A stretch of DNA of 63,635 bases from Bacteroidales bacterium 6E (GTDB lineage: Bacteria; Bacteroidota; Bacteroidia; Bacteroidales; Prolixibacteraceae), in assembly GCA_001270045.2 (NCBI GenBank), contig DF970676.1:1-63635 (forward strand), read 5' to 3'. Below, one piece after another: positions 9,489-18,632 of this stretch. Under the pieces are notes generated by a model, which saw only the letters and a list, made by a program, of their open reading frames with translations, was not told the origin of the DNA and did not search any database. A program made the translations under genes and the position numbers. Positions within the stretch are counted from its first letter, which is position 1, and each line of letters starts with the position of its first letter.

Positions 9489-11780
9489 TCAGAATCCACG
9501 TTTATTGAAAAGGACATATCCGAAATTGAGGGTCAGGTACCATTTTGTGCTTGTCTTGTCGTAATAATTCACAGCGAGGCTAGCCGGTCCTATTCCTGTA
9601 TCGTAAACCAGTGCAGCCATACCTTGCCAATACACATCCGAAAATAGTTTCTCGTTCCTGACTACCTTATTATTAGATGCCCTGATTGCTTCGTGGAATG
9701 GTACAAAGGCGTATGCTTCAAGCCTCATGTGAACAGAAGAATTGAGGTGTGCAATATTTTTCATGCCTCCTGCCAGATAATTATTGGCCCTGAAGTTTTC
9801 CACAAAAATCGCCTTGCTGTGAGGGGTAGGGGTGAAGGCCGGAGCAGCCAGCATATTGGAAGTGTAATTGGTGAAGGATTTTTTATCAGAGAGGACACCT
9901 TCTGCATGATATCCCAGAGTAAAATTTCGGTTAATGACAAAATACCGGTCAGCTACGGCATTTAGCATCCAAAATCCGTTGTTGTTTCGTGTAACGATTT
10001 GGTTTCCAAGTGCGGTCGAGCCAGGTTGATGCTTTTCCAGTCCGGCAATATAACGAAGCCCAAATTTATGGTATAATCCTTCCGTCGCATATTGTGCCGC
10101 ATTCTGTGAATTATACTCATATTCGACATGTGTAACCAGCGAGTTAAAGTTGGTACGGTCAGCCTCATCCGATTTGTTGAATTTTTCAGTCTGGTAATAT
10201 TCATCCAGTGCTCCCGACCATGACAAACCTCCACTAATCTTATTGTGAAGTCCTAATGGAAATCCGATTTCATTCCTGAAGCTACTTTCATTCTGAATGA
10301 TATAAGGAGGCCTGACATCCTCAAAAAAGAGTTCATTGCTTGATGAGAAGAAGTCCCATCGATTATATGTCAGGTAAGAGGCCAGATAAATGGGCAACTC
10401 TGTTGGGAAATCAATTCTGCCCCCTACCTTGAAGGAACTGTAGAACCTGCCAAAGTAAAGGTTACTGCTGAATGTATAAGACCGGTTCTTGTAGAAACGA
10501 TAATCCAGACCGACATATCCCTGATTAATCGGTTTGTTGGAAATATTTCCTCCCACATTAATCTCGGCAGTCTTTTCTGGTTCCACCTTTAAATGGACAT
10601 CAAAATAACCGGATTCTCGGTTAAACATGGCGATGGGACGAATGGATTTTATCTGCTCATCGGCAATCAGCTTAAAGTATTCCTTTTTAAAAGCGTCGAC
10701 AGTCACAATATTCTTGCTATGCTTTATGGAATTGATGATATACCTGCGCTGCAATGGATCGCTGATGCCTTCAACTTGTACGTTCTGAAAAAGGAGTGCC
10801 GGTTTTTTTGCGTTGAATGCTTGTCTTCGTCTTGTAATTTCCTCAGGATCAGAGGTTCTCCTGATTCTTTGTTTAAGGCTGTCAATCATATGATAAGCAG
10901 TTCTTTGGCCTTTCTCGACTATGTAATCCAGCTGGTGAAAATCGAGAATGCCCACTTCATTTACATTGGTTTCGAGCAAGATTCCAACTTCCTGAGGAAT
11001 TTCATAATTCGTAGGTCTTTGAATCATGTTAGAAACCTGCATGAGAATATCGTCACTATCGGCCGTTTGTGGATCGTTTGCAACTTTGTGCCCAATCACG
11101 ATATCCGGTTTAAAGGTTTCCATCATGACGTCGGTTGGAAAATTGTTGACAATACCTCCATCAAACAACAGGGTTCCGTCAATAGCAATAGGCCGGAACA
11201 CAAACGGTATGGTCATGGAAGCCCTGATTGCTTCACCCAGATCTCCGCTGGCAAGTACAACAGGTTTGTTGCTATGCACTTCAGTCGCAACACAACGATA
11301 AGGAACGAAAAGATTGTCAAAGCTTCCTCCTGAAATGGCAGTTGTGGCCGCCATCAGTTCCATGAAGGCAAAGTCCATTTGCCACTGAGGCACAATGTTG
11401 GTAGGTAACAACAGTTTGAGTTTATCTTCTTTTCTTTCAAGCTTGAGTTCAATCCAGGCAGGGTTTTCTTCTCTTTGTTTAAAGAAATATCGATATTCCT
11501 TCTGGATTTTCCCTGTAGACCAAAAGTAGAATTCGTCTGACCTGAAAAGTTCCTCCATTTCCTCTGTTGTATACCCGGCAGCATAAAGTCCCCCCACAAT
11601 GGCACCCATGGAGGTTCCCGTAATATAATCGATAGGTATATTGTTGGCTTCAAGAACTTTTATGACACCTATGTGTGCCAAACCCCTGGCACCTCCACCG
11701 CTTAGTACAAGTCCCACTTTTTGGGCATGGGAAAGGCTGAAAGCCCATAAGGCAAGAATGATCAGGAGGAATCTCTTCAT
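9489..11780 (-). CDS. patatin-like phospholipase fused to POTRA and outer-membrane barrel
   Basis: The 763 residues start with a signal peptide (about 1-19). The patatin domain has the oxyanion loop GGGARG at 28-33, the nucleophile GTSMG at 55-59, and the DGG catalytic Asp in LLFDGGIVNNFP near residue 206. A POTRA-like segment follows at roughly 330-400, then a beta-barrel with alternating aromatic strands to the C-terminus, which ends in F (NKRGF). The plan matches the PlpD/type Vd two-partner-in-one proteins, in which a barrel carries a lipase to the surface. Substrates are presumably phospholipids. A -7-like TAACTTTA lies upstream near 11810. Single-gene unit. Confidence 0.9.
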   Translation of the reverse strand: MKRFLLIILALWAFSLSHAQKVGLVLSGGGARGLAHIGVIKVLEANNIPIDYITGTSMGAIVGGLYAAGYTTEEMEELFRSDEFYFWSTGKIQKEYRYFFKQREENPAWIELKLERKEDKLKLLLPTNIVPQWQMDFAFMELMAATTAISGGSFDNLFVPYRCVATEVHSNKPVVLASGDLGEAIRASMTIPFVFRPIAIDGTLLFDGGIVNNFPTDVMMETFKPDIVIGHKVANDPQTADSDDILMQVSNMIQRPTNYEIPQEVGILLETNVNEVGILDFHQLDYIVEKGQRTAYHMIDSLKQRIRRTSDPEEITRRRQAFNAKKPALLFQNVQVEGISDPLQRRYIINSIKHSKNIVTVDAFKKEYFKLIADEQIKSIRPIAMFNRESGYFDVHLKVEPEKTAEINVGGNISNKPINQGYVGLDYRFYKNRSYTFSSNLYFGRFYSSFKVGGRIDFPTELPIYLASYLTYNRWDFFSSSNELFFEDVRPPYIIQNESSFRNEIGFPLGLHNKISGGLSWSGALDEYYQTEKFNKSDEADRTNFNSLVTHVEYEYNSQNAAQYATEGLYHKFGLRYIAGLEKHQPGSTALGNQIVTRNNNGFWMLNAVADRYFVINRNFTLGYHAEGVLSDKKSFTNYTSNMLAAPAFTPTPHSKAIFVENFRANNYLAGGMKNIAHLNSSVHMRLEAYAFVPFHEAIRASNNKVVRNEKLFSDVYWQGMAALVYDTGIGPASLAVNYYDKTSTKWYLTLNFGYVLFNKRGF

Positions 11781-11874
11781 GTTTAGTATGGTCTTTATCG
11801 AAACCGTAAAGTTAAAAAATCATTTTCGCAGAGACCATTTTTAATGATGTAATAATTAGAATGAAAGGCTTACT

Positions 11875-12801
11875 TTATGTCAATTCCTTTTTTGCTCTCA
11901 ATGATTGAAAACCTTCTCCAAGAATTTCTTTGGTATCCATAATTGTAATAAAGGCATCCGGATCGATTTCATTGATGTAATCCTCCAATATAGCCAACTC
12001 ACGTCTGCTAACCACCGTAAAAATGATTTGTTTTTCATCGTTGGTAAATAAACCTTTACCCTGTAGGTAGGTGCCGCCTCTTTCGAGATCTACCAAAATC
12101 TTCTCGCGAATGGATTCATGATTCTTAGAAACAATAAATAATGCTTTGTTATAGTCAGCACCTTCAAGAGTAAGGTCGATTGCCCTTCCGGTTATGAAGA
12201 TCACTATCCACGAATATAGCGGGATCGCCCAGTCCTGGAAAGCAGCCAGGCCAATCAGAACAATGGCCGAATCAACATAAATCATCAATCGGCCTAGCGG
12301 TAATCGTGTATACTTGGCCATGATCATCGCGATAATGTCGGAACCTCCTGAAGTGGCCCTAGATTTGAAGACCAGTCCCAAACCGAATCCAATCAGAACT
12401 CCTCCAAAGACACAAGAGAGAAGAACATCAGTAACCAATGGCAGGTCACCGTCAGGTCTCATCATTGTGATTCCATCGATGAATACTGAAGTGAGCACGA
12501 AACCCGTAATTGTTTTTACGCCGAATTTAGGCCCCAGGATTTTAATGCCGGCCCAGGTCAGGGGAATATTTAGGATCAGACCGAACAATCCGATCGGGAT
12601 TCCATCGGGCCAGAATGAAAATAGTCCCTTCGTGAGGTAATGCACCACGATGGCAACACCATATACACCTCCGGGGACTATACGATGGGGAGTTATGAAA
12701 TATACAAAACCAACGGCAAGGATAAAGGATCCTATAGTGATCAGCGTATAGTCATAAAACCATTTACGGCTGAATAGCTTAACTTTGGGAACAAAACTCA
12801 T
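11875..12801 (-). CDS. YitT-family membrane protein (DUF161 plus DUF2179)
   Basis: The 308-residue protein has five or six hydrophobic segments through about residue 215 (for example YTLITIGSFILAVGFVYFI and VLLSCVFGGVLIGFGLGLVF) with the conserved RATSGGSDIIA motif. A cytosolic C-terminal DUF2179 domain at about 225-290 contains IFTVVSRRELAILEDYI. YitT proteins are common and have no established transport substrate. A -7 box at 12821-12828 gives it its own promoter, separate from the GH92 gene upstream on the same strand. Confidence 0.88.
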   Translation of the reverse strand: MSFVPKVKLFSRKWFYDYTLITIGSFILAVGFVYFITPHRIVPGGVYGVAIVVHYLTKGLFSFWPDGIPIGLFGLILNIPLTWAGIKILGPKFGVKTITGFVLTSVFIDGITMMRPDGDLPLVTDVLLSCVFGGVLIGFGLGLVFKSRATSGGSDIIAMIMAKYTRLPLGRLMIYVDSAIVLIGLAAFQDWAIPLYSWIVIFITGRAIDLTLEGADYNKALFIVSKNHESIREKILVDLERGGTYLQGKGLFTNDEKQIIFTVVSRRELAILEDYINEIDPDAFITIMDTKEILGEGFQSLRAKKELT

Positions 12802-12820
12802 ATTCTGATAATTTTGCCCC

Positions 12821-12828
12821 CAAAGCTA
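12821..12828 (-). promoter_or_regulatory. Bacteroidota -7 box for the YitT gene
   Basis: TAGCTTTG on the minus strand, 19 bases before the YitT start and inside the 41-base gap after the GH92 gene. Confidence 0.5.
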
Positions 12829-12842
12829 TAAAAGAGTTCAGG

Positions 12843-15134
12843 TTATTTCCCTGATTTTGTCATGGAAAATGGAAAACTTTCCGGGTTGGTCCACAAATTT
12901 TTATTGGGTTCAACGGCCATATCGAAAACCATGGATCCACCGGACGACAATTCATCGTGTGACAACCATGAACGTGTCAGTTCTTTATTATTTAGGCTGA
13001 CTCTTTGGATATACTCTCCCTTCGACGCATTTTTTGCCTTAATGGACAGTATTTTTCCGTTTGGTAAAGTAATTTCCGCATTTTCAAACAAGGGAGATCC
13101 CATAACATATTGATTGGTTCCCGGAGCCACAGGATAGAATCCGAGAGCGGAGAACACGTACCAGGCTGAAGTTTGGCCATTGTCTTCATCACCGCAGTAT
13201 CCGTCGGGATTTGGATTATACATCCGGGTTAGTACCTGGCGGATCCATTTTTGTGTTTTCCAGGCTTCTCCGGCATAGTTATAAAGGTAAATCATATGTT
13301 GGATAGGCTGGTTCCCATGAGCGTAGTTACCCATGTTCATAATCTGCATTTCCCTGATTTCGTGGATTGGGAATCCATAGTATGAATCATCAAAGATCGG
13401 CGGCACTACGAAAATGGAATCAAGCATTTTTGTAAATCCTTTATGGCCTCCCATCAATTGGGCCAAACCTTCAATATCATGGAATACACTCCATGTATAA
13501 TGCCAGCTGTTACCTTCGGTAAACGCATCGCCCCATTTGTAGGGATTGAATGGAACCTGAAAAGTTCCATCCTCATTTTTCCCACGCATGAGCAGTGATT
13601 CCTTATCGAATACATTGTGATAGTTCTGGGACCTTTTCCTGAAAAGTTCGATTTCCTCTTCCGGTTTATTCAAAGCTTTGGCCAATTCCATAATACAGAA
13701 ATCGGCATAGGCATATTCGAGGGTACGGGCTGTATTTTCACGGATGCCTACATCGTATGGTATATATCCCAGTTCATTATAATATTCGGCTCCATAACGA
13801 CCAACCGAAAATACCGGGCCATGAGTTTCAGTATTCTTCAAGATGGCCTCATACAGTTTCTCGATATCATATCCCCTAATACCTTTCAGGTAAGAGTCGG
13901 CAATGAGTGATGCAGAATTGCTTCCGATCATGCAGTCACGGTGTCCTGGGCTTGCCCATTCAGGTAACCAGCCGCTTTCCAGGTAAGTGTTGACAAGTCC
14001 ACGCATGATATCGGCATTTAGTTCAGGGTACATCCATGTGAAAAACGGGAAAACTGCCCTGAAGGTATCCCAGAAACCATTATCGGTATATAGCGGGCCG
14101 GGAAGCACTTCACCATTATATGGGCTGTAATGTATCATTTGGTTGTCGGCATCAAATTCATGGAACATCCTGGGGAAGAGGAGGACCCTGTACAGGCTGC
14201 TGTAAAAAGTTCTTACATTATCGATGTTTTCGGTAGAAACCCTGATTTTGCCCAATTCCTTGTTCCAGATTTCACGCCCCTCCATTTTTATTTTTTCGAA
14301 ATCCTTATCGCCGATTTCACGTTCGAGATTAATCTGGGCCTGCTCAAGACTGATAAATGAAGATGCAACACGGGCAAGGACTTGTTCACCCTTTGAAGTG
14401 GCAAAATGGACCCCTGCCTGTGCATGAAACCCATTTACCTCAGGTTGACCCTCCAAAATCTTTCCATCGTCCCATATGGTATGGCTTTTAAATGGCTTAT
14501 CAAACTCTACCACGAACCAGTTTTTGAAGTTCCCTGGCACACCGCCACTGTTTTTGGTCGTATAACCTACGATTTTGTTCTCTTCGGGTATCACCTTGAT
14601 CATGGAACCATTGTTAAAGGCATCCACCAATATGAATGAACTGTCAGCTATAGGGAAGGTAAAACGGAACATCGCTGCCCTTTCTGTAGGGGTAATCTCG
14701 ACCGACACATCATAATCAGCCAGATAAGCCTTGTAAAAATAGGGTTTGACAATTTCAGATTTATGCGAAAACCAACTGGCTCGCTTGTCCTCATCGAATA
14801 CGAGTTTTCCCGTGGTTGCAAAAAGAGAAAACTGTCCGTAATCATTGATCCATGGACTTGGCTGATGGGTTTGTTTGAATCCCCGGATGGTCTTGGAAGT
14901 GTAAGAATACATCCATCCATTTCCCATTTTCCCGGTTTGGGGTGCCCAGAAATTCATGCCCCAGGGACGGGCGATTGCAGGGTAGGTGTTCCCTGTACTA
15001 AGGTTGAAATCAGATAAAGTCCCCATTAATGGATTTACATAGTCAACCGGATTTTCCACCAGTGGAACCGATACCGGTTTCTTGCACGAAATAATAGTCA
15101 GAAAAGAAAAGATGAAAAAAGCATATTTAAACAT
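12843..15134 (-). CDS. GH92 alpha-mannosidase, lipoprotein
   Basis: The 763-residue protein has a lipoprotein-type leader with a Cys at residue 17, so it is probably anchored in a membrane facing outward. GH92 landmarks run in order: YVNPLMGT near the start, GWMYSYTSKTIRGFKQTH, NGFWDTFRAVFPF, TEGNSWHYTW with E540, HE at 591-592, and GDEDNGQTSAWYVFSALGF with D649 and D651. From memory of the BT3990 literature, these fall at a constant offset of 7 from the catalytic acid E533, the alpha-1,2-selectivity pair H584-E585, and the base residues D642/D644. That predicts an active calcium-dependent exo-alpha-1,2-mannosidase. The usual HGNEP motif reads HGNQP here (Q609). No SusC/D pair or other mannan gene is nearby. 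Confidence 0.92.
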   Translation of the reverse strand: MFKYAFFIFSFLTIISCKKPVSVPLVENPVDYVNPLMGTLSDFNLSTGNTYPAIARPWGMNFWAPQTGKMGNGWMYSYTSKTIRGFKQTHQPSPWINDYGQFSLFATTGKLVFDEDKRASWFSHKSEIVKPYFYKAYLADYDVSVEITPTERAAMFRFTFPIADSSFILVDAFNNGSMIKVIPEENKIVGYTTKNSGGVPGNFKNWFVVEFDKPFKSHTIWDDGKILEGQPEVNGFHAQAGVHFATSKGEQVLARVASSFISLEQAQINLEREIGDKDFEKIKMEGREIWNKELGKIRVSTENIDNVRTFYSSLYRVLLFPRMFHEFDADNQMIHYSPYNGEVLPGPLYTDNGFWDTFRAVFPFFTWMYPELNADIMRGLVNTYLESGWLPEWASPGHRDCMIGSNSASLIADSYLKGIRGYDIEKLYEAILKNTETHGPVFSVGRYGAEYYNELGYIPYDVGIRENTARTLEYAYADFCIMELAKALNKPEEEIELFRKRSQNYHNVFDKESLLMRGKNEDGTFQVPFNPYKWGDAFTEGNSWHYTWSVFHDIEGLAQLMGGHKGFTKMLDSIFVVPPIFDDSYYGFPIHEIREMQIMNMGNYAHGNQPIQHMIYLYNYAGEAWKTQKWIRQVLTRMYNPNPDGYCGDEDNGQTSAWYVFSALGFYPVAPGTNQYVMGSPLFENAEITLPNGKILSIKAKNASKGEYIQRVSLNNKELTRSWLSHDELSSGGSMVFDMAVEPNKNLWTNPESFPFSMTKSGK

Positions 15135-15204
15135 ATCGGTTGTATTTGATTTGTTGCGAAAATAAGGAAAACTTAGTGAAGGCGGGAGACACAGAACTAT
15201 ATAA

Positions 15205-15241
15205 AATCAAAAAAGGTTCCTTTTGGGAACCTTTTTTGATT
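15205..15241 (-). terminator. terminator after rplS
   Basis: A perfect 16-bp stem (15205-15220 with 15226-15241) with a five-base loop, containing A6/T6 next to GGTTCC/GGAACC. It can act on both strands; on the minus strand it follows rplS by 16 bases. Confidence 0.88.
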
Positions 15242-15257
15242 TGTATCGGAATAATAA

Positions 15258-15608
15258 TTACACTCTTTTTTCCTTGATACGTGCTTTTTTTCCGGTAAGG
15301 CTGCGTAGATAAAAAAGCCTCTTACGACGAACACTACCTTTTTTGTTGATCTCAACGCTTGCGATAAAAGGAGACGATACCGGGAAAATACGTTCAACAC
15401 CAATGTTACCCGACATTTTCCGGACAGTGAAAGTTTTGGTTTCACCTGTTCCTTTAATCTGGATCACAACGCCACGGTAGCTCTGGATCCTTTCTTTGTT
15501 TCCTTCACGGATTTTATAGTTCACCGTTACGGTGTCTCCTGCTCCAAAAGCAGGCAATTCAGTTTTTTCGGTCTCAAATGCACTTTGAGCAACTTTCATC
15601 AAGTCCAT
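15258..15608 (-). CDS. rplS: 50S ribosomal protein L19
   Basis: The 116-residue protein matches L19 throughout, with GDTVTVNYKIREGNKERIQ, YRGVVIQIKG, and the C-terminal RRKRLFYLRSLTGKKARIKEK. L19 sits at the 30S-50S interface. The gene stands alone, with a strong terminator downstream and a promoter about 75 bases upstream of the start (15684-15692), leaving a fairly long leader. It is not joined to trmD or rpsP, as it is in proteobacteria. Confidence 0.97.
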   Translation of the reverse strand: MDLMKVAQSAFETEKTELPAFGAGDTVTVNYKIREGNKERIQSYRGVVIQIKGTGETKTFTVRKMSGNIGVERIFPVSSPFIASVEINKKGSVRRKRLFYLRSLTGKKARIKEKRV

Positions 15609-15683
15609 CTTTCAATATTTTTTTGAATTTGGTGGCAATATTACCCGGCCTTCCGGCGTAAGAGATTGCTGTAAAAATGTCGC

Positions 15684-15692
15684 GCAAAAATA
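15684..15692 (-). promoter_or_regulatory. promoter of rplS
   Basis: TATTTTTGC on the minus strand; a TTGTG sequence lies about 18 bases further upstream as a possible -33 element. It implies an untranslated leader of about 70 bases before rplS. Confidence 0.6.
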
Positions 15693-15789
15693 GTAATAAT
15701 TTTATTTCACACAACTTATATGTGTAAATATCTGATTGATTGTTATCAGAACCTTTATCAAAGACAATTGGATCTTAAGGATACAAGAT

Positions 15790-17478
15790 TTATTTTCCAA
15801 CTTCTCTTACCTTAAAATGATCTCCTGTGCTGTTTACAATGGCTCTGTACCACCATTCCGGATATCCGGGAGACAGTGGTGCAGCCGGTTGGCCATGATC
15901 ATTTCTCAAGAATTTGCCATTTTCCTCTTTTTTTATGGTGCCATCCAAATATTTAACCAACAGGTATTGTTGCAGTTCCTTCCATTTTTTGGTCATGGCA
16001 TTGGCCTCATTGACAGAATAAGCCGTGAGGAATTGACGTGCTTTTTCCGGACCCTCGGCTTTCAGAATTTCGGCGGCAGCCTGGTCAACGTAAGGAACAA
16101 AGGTTATGAATTTGTCTTCCAGTTCGGCCTGAAACTTACGGATGTCAACAATTATGTCTTTATAACGAAGATAAGCAAAATTGGCTACCGTATTAAAAGC
16201 CCAGAAGGCCGATGTTTCGCTGTAGTTAAGCAGATCACCATTGCCAACCCTGAAACATTCAGGTATTTCGGTAATTCCGGCATACATGGGTACGTAGCAG
16301 CTGCTATAGCTGTCGTCAACACCAAACCATAGTATCCCACCAACGGGATCGGGCAGCCAGTTCCGGAGTTGTGCGACAAAAGAGAACCCGGTTTGCTGGG
16401 TAGATATTGGTCTTTCGTTGCAATAGGTTTCATCATCTACCTTCCAGGTTAACCCTCTCCAGCGATAGGGAAGCTGATAAGGTCCAGCTCCAAGATCTTT
16501 GGTCATATCCAAAGGTGTATCGTAATAATGGTCACGCATCATTTCCATCACATCCTTAACTGTCAGCTTTTTATCAGGTTTGATCCAGAGAGGCATCCTG
16601 TTTTGGGCAAAATTGTTGGTTCCCCCAAATTCGATTAGTCCTTTGGCATAATCGGTATATTCTTCCATCCCTTCCGATACCTTATTAAAACCTGCCCATA
16701 CCCTGGCTTCACAGAAGCGGGCAGCTCCAAAATCGAGTGGGGCATATACGTCTGAAAAGCTGAATTCGGAATCTTTACCTGAAAACCATTTCATTTCCTT
16801 TGCAAAAGAAATTACATCCTTGGAATACAGACAGTTTTCCGGGTCATTGAGAGGGAATGTGGTGATACGTGCCTGATTGGCATGACCACTTATGTATCCT
16901 TCAGGTATTTTGAGTGCAACCCAAACAGCGCCTTTCCTGACTTCTCCTTTTCCAATCAATTCCATGATCCATACTTCATTTGGATCGGAGATGGAAAACG
17001 ATTCTCCCGAACTGTAATACCCATAGGTGTCTACAAGTTCTGCCATGATGCTTATGGCTTCCCTGGCATTTTTGGCTCTTTGAAGCGTTACATAGATTAG
17101 ACTGCCATAATCCATGATGGCATCTTTTTGTTTCGCAAGTTCTTCCCTGCCTCCAAATGTGGTTTCGGCGATAGCCAGCTGATGTTCATTCATATTGCCA
17201 ACAACGCTGTATGTTTCTGCAACCTGTGCAATTTTTCCAAGGAATTTGCCGGTATCCCACTCATAGATATCAAGGGTTGACCCTTCGGGCCATTTGGCAG
17301 CAGGCCAGTGGTATAACTCTCCGTACAGGGTATAAGAATCGGCAGCATAGGTGATCATGGTGGATCCGTCGGCCGAGGCTCCCCGGGTGACCAGAAAATT
17401 GGTGCAGCCCTGAGCTTTATTCTGCCCGGCAAGAAGGGCCAGGGTCAAAGCGAATGCAACGATTGATTTTTTAATCAT
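15790..17478 (-). CDS. secreted C69-family dipeptidase
   Basis: The 562-residue protein has a signal peptide (about residues 1-22) followed almost at once by CTNFLVTRGASADGS. C25 is the expected N-terminal nucleophile, exposed after processing, as in PepD-type Ntn hydrolases. Further family motifs are GNMNEHQLAIAETTFGG and ISDPNEVWIMELIGKG. These enzymes cleave dipeptides, so a role in periplasmic peptide or muropeptide breakdown is likely. It lies downstream of anmK and the M23 peptidase on the same strand but has its own -7 box at 17508-17515. Confidence 0.9.
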   Translation of the reverse strand: MIKKSIVAFALTLALLAGQNKAQGCTNFLVTRGASADGSTMITYAADSYTLYGELYHWPAAKWPEGSTLDIYEWDTGKFLGKIAQVAETYSVVGNMNEHQLAIAETTFGGREELAKQKDAIMDYGSLIYVTLQRAKNAREAISIMAELVDTYGYYSSGESFSISDPNEVWIMELIGKGEVRKGAVWVALKIPEGYISGHANQARITTFPLNDPENCLYSKDVISFAKEMKWFSGKDSEFSFSDVYAPLDFGAARFCEARVWAGFNKVSEGMEEYTDYAKGLIEFGGTNNFAQNRMPLWIKPDKKLTVKDVMEMMRDHYYDTPLDMTKDLGAGPYQLPYRWRGLTWKVDDETYCNERPISTQQTGFSFVAQLRNWLPDPVGGILWFGVDDSYSSCYVPMYAGITEIPECFRVGNGDLLNYSETSAFWAFNTVANFAYLRYKDIIVDIRKFQAELEDKFITFVPYVDQAAAEILKAEGPEKARQFLTAYSVNEANAMTKKWKELQQYLLVKYLDGTIKKEENGKFLRNDHGQPAAPLSPGYPEWWYRAIVNSTGDHFKVREVGK

Positions 17479-17507
17479 AGTAAATGGTTTAAAATTTTCA
17501 GAAATGA

Positions 17508-17515
17508 CAAATATA
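17508..17515 (-). promoter_or_regulatory. Bacteroidota -7 box for the C69 dipeptidase
   Basis: TATATTTG on the minus strand, 29 bases before the start codon. Confidence 0.55.
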
Positions 17516-17558
17516 GTTTTTTCAATTTTGCAGAGTCCCTGTCAGATAATGATTTATG

Positions 17559-18632
17559 TCAGGGAAGGCAGATCATCCCGCAGGTGACATTTTTTGATGC
17601 CCGGGTTACTGACCCGAAACAATTGGGCTCTTCCCTTAACCTGAGCAGTCCGAGAAAAGCAAATATGAGTGCTTCCTTGTAATTGACAAGATTTGCATCA
17701 GGCACGACGATTTCAGAATTGGCATAAACTATCAGTCTTTCGATGAAATATTGGTTGAAGGCACCTCCACCGGTTACCAGAACTTTACCACCATTTTTTA
17801 AAAAGGGGCCAACTTGCATGGCCGCATGTTCATACCATGTACGAAGTAAATTGCGGGGGGAGGAGGAGTATTTTGTCAACATTGGCCAGATAACTTCCTC
17901 TATATATTCCCGACCTAATGATTTGGGTATAGGTTTGGCATAAAAGTCAAGCTTGTTTAAGTCATCCAGAAGTTCATGGATGACTTGGCCCATTTTTCCG
18001 TTTTCTCCATTGTGATCATATGATATCCCAAGGAGTTGGGCAATTCGGTTGGAGACAATATTCAGCGGACATATATCTCCTGCTTTCCTGATACCTTCCT
18101 GTTCGTATGAAATATTGGTAAATCCACCCAGGTTCAGACAATAGTCAAAGTTGCCGAAAAGACTATGATCACCAAACGGGACCAATGGCGCCCCTTCGCC
18201 CCCGAAAGCGACATCCGAAGACCTGAAGTCAAACGCAACCGGTATGCCACATCGTGCTGCAATGTTAGCCCCATGCCCGATCTGAAAGGTATAACCATCA
18301 CTTGGTCTGTGAAAAACCGTGTGTCCGTGGGATGAAACCAGATCAGGATGGAAATCATACTGCTTGTGGAAATTTGCCACTTTGTTGCCGATGAAATCAC
18401 CATATTGCCTGTCAAGCTGAATTAGTCCTGTAGCATCCATGTTGTATGAATGATCGAGTTTTGCTGCCAAATCATCAGGATAGCTGATGGTTTCGGCAGC
18501 AATGATGCTGAAATTCCAACCATGATCCATTAACCTGAATTCACAGGCAGCGATATCCAGTCCATCCATAGATGTTCCTGACATTACGCCGGTGATCCGG
18601 TAAAATTTTCTATTTCCAGAAATTGGCTTCAT
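17559..18632 (-). CDS. anmK: anhydro-N-acetylmuramic acid kinase
   Basis: AnmK phosphorylates 1,6-anhydro-MurNAc released from peptidoglycan, opening the ring and feeding it back to cell-wall synthesis. The signature GVMSGTSMDGLDIA near the N-terminus binds ATP phosphates; VSSHGHTVFHRP, LNLGGFTNIS and VTGGGAFNQYF are further family blocks. I use the ATG at 18632 (357 residues), which leaves about 16 residues before the MSGTS motif; an in-frame ATG at 18653 would add seven. The gene overlaps the 3' end of the M23 peptidase gene by 23 bases, so the two are probably cotranscribed. Confidence 0.94.
   Translation of the reverse strand: MKPISGNRKFYRITGVMSGTSMDGLDIAACEFRLMDHGWNFSIIAAETISYPDDLAAKLDHSYNMDATGLIQLDRQYGDFIGNKVANFHKQYDFHPDLVSSHGHTVFHRPSDGYTFQIGHGANIAARCGIPVAFDFRSSDVAFGGEGAPLVPFGDHSLFGNFDYCLNLGGFTNISYEQEGIRKAGDICPLNIVSNRIAQLLGISYDHNGENGKMGQVIHELLDDLNKLDFYAKPIPKSLGREYIEEVIWPMLTKYSSSPRNLLRTWYEHAAMQVGPFLKNGGKVLVTGGGAFNQYFIERLIVYANSEIVVPDANLVNYKEALIFAFLGLLRLREEPNCFGSVTRASKNVTCGMICLP

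Noticed and set aside
13308-13310. Gln in HGNQP taken as a replaced catalytic acid, suggesting a mannose-1-phosphodiester-specific GH92
   Set aside because: Spacing shows the catalytic acid is E540 in TEGNSW, which is 109 residues before D649 as in BT3990 (533 to 642). E540 is present, so the enzyme keeps its acid.
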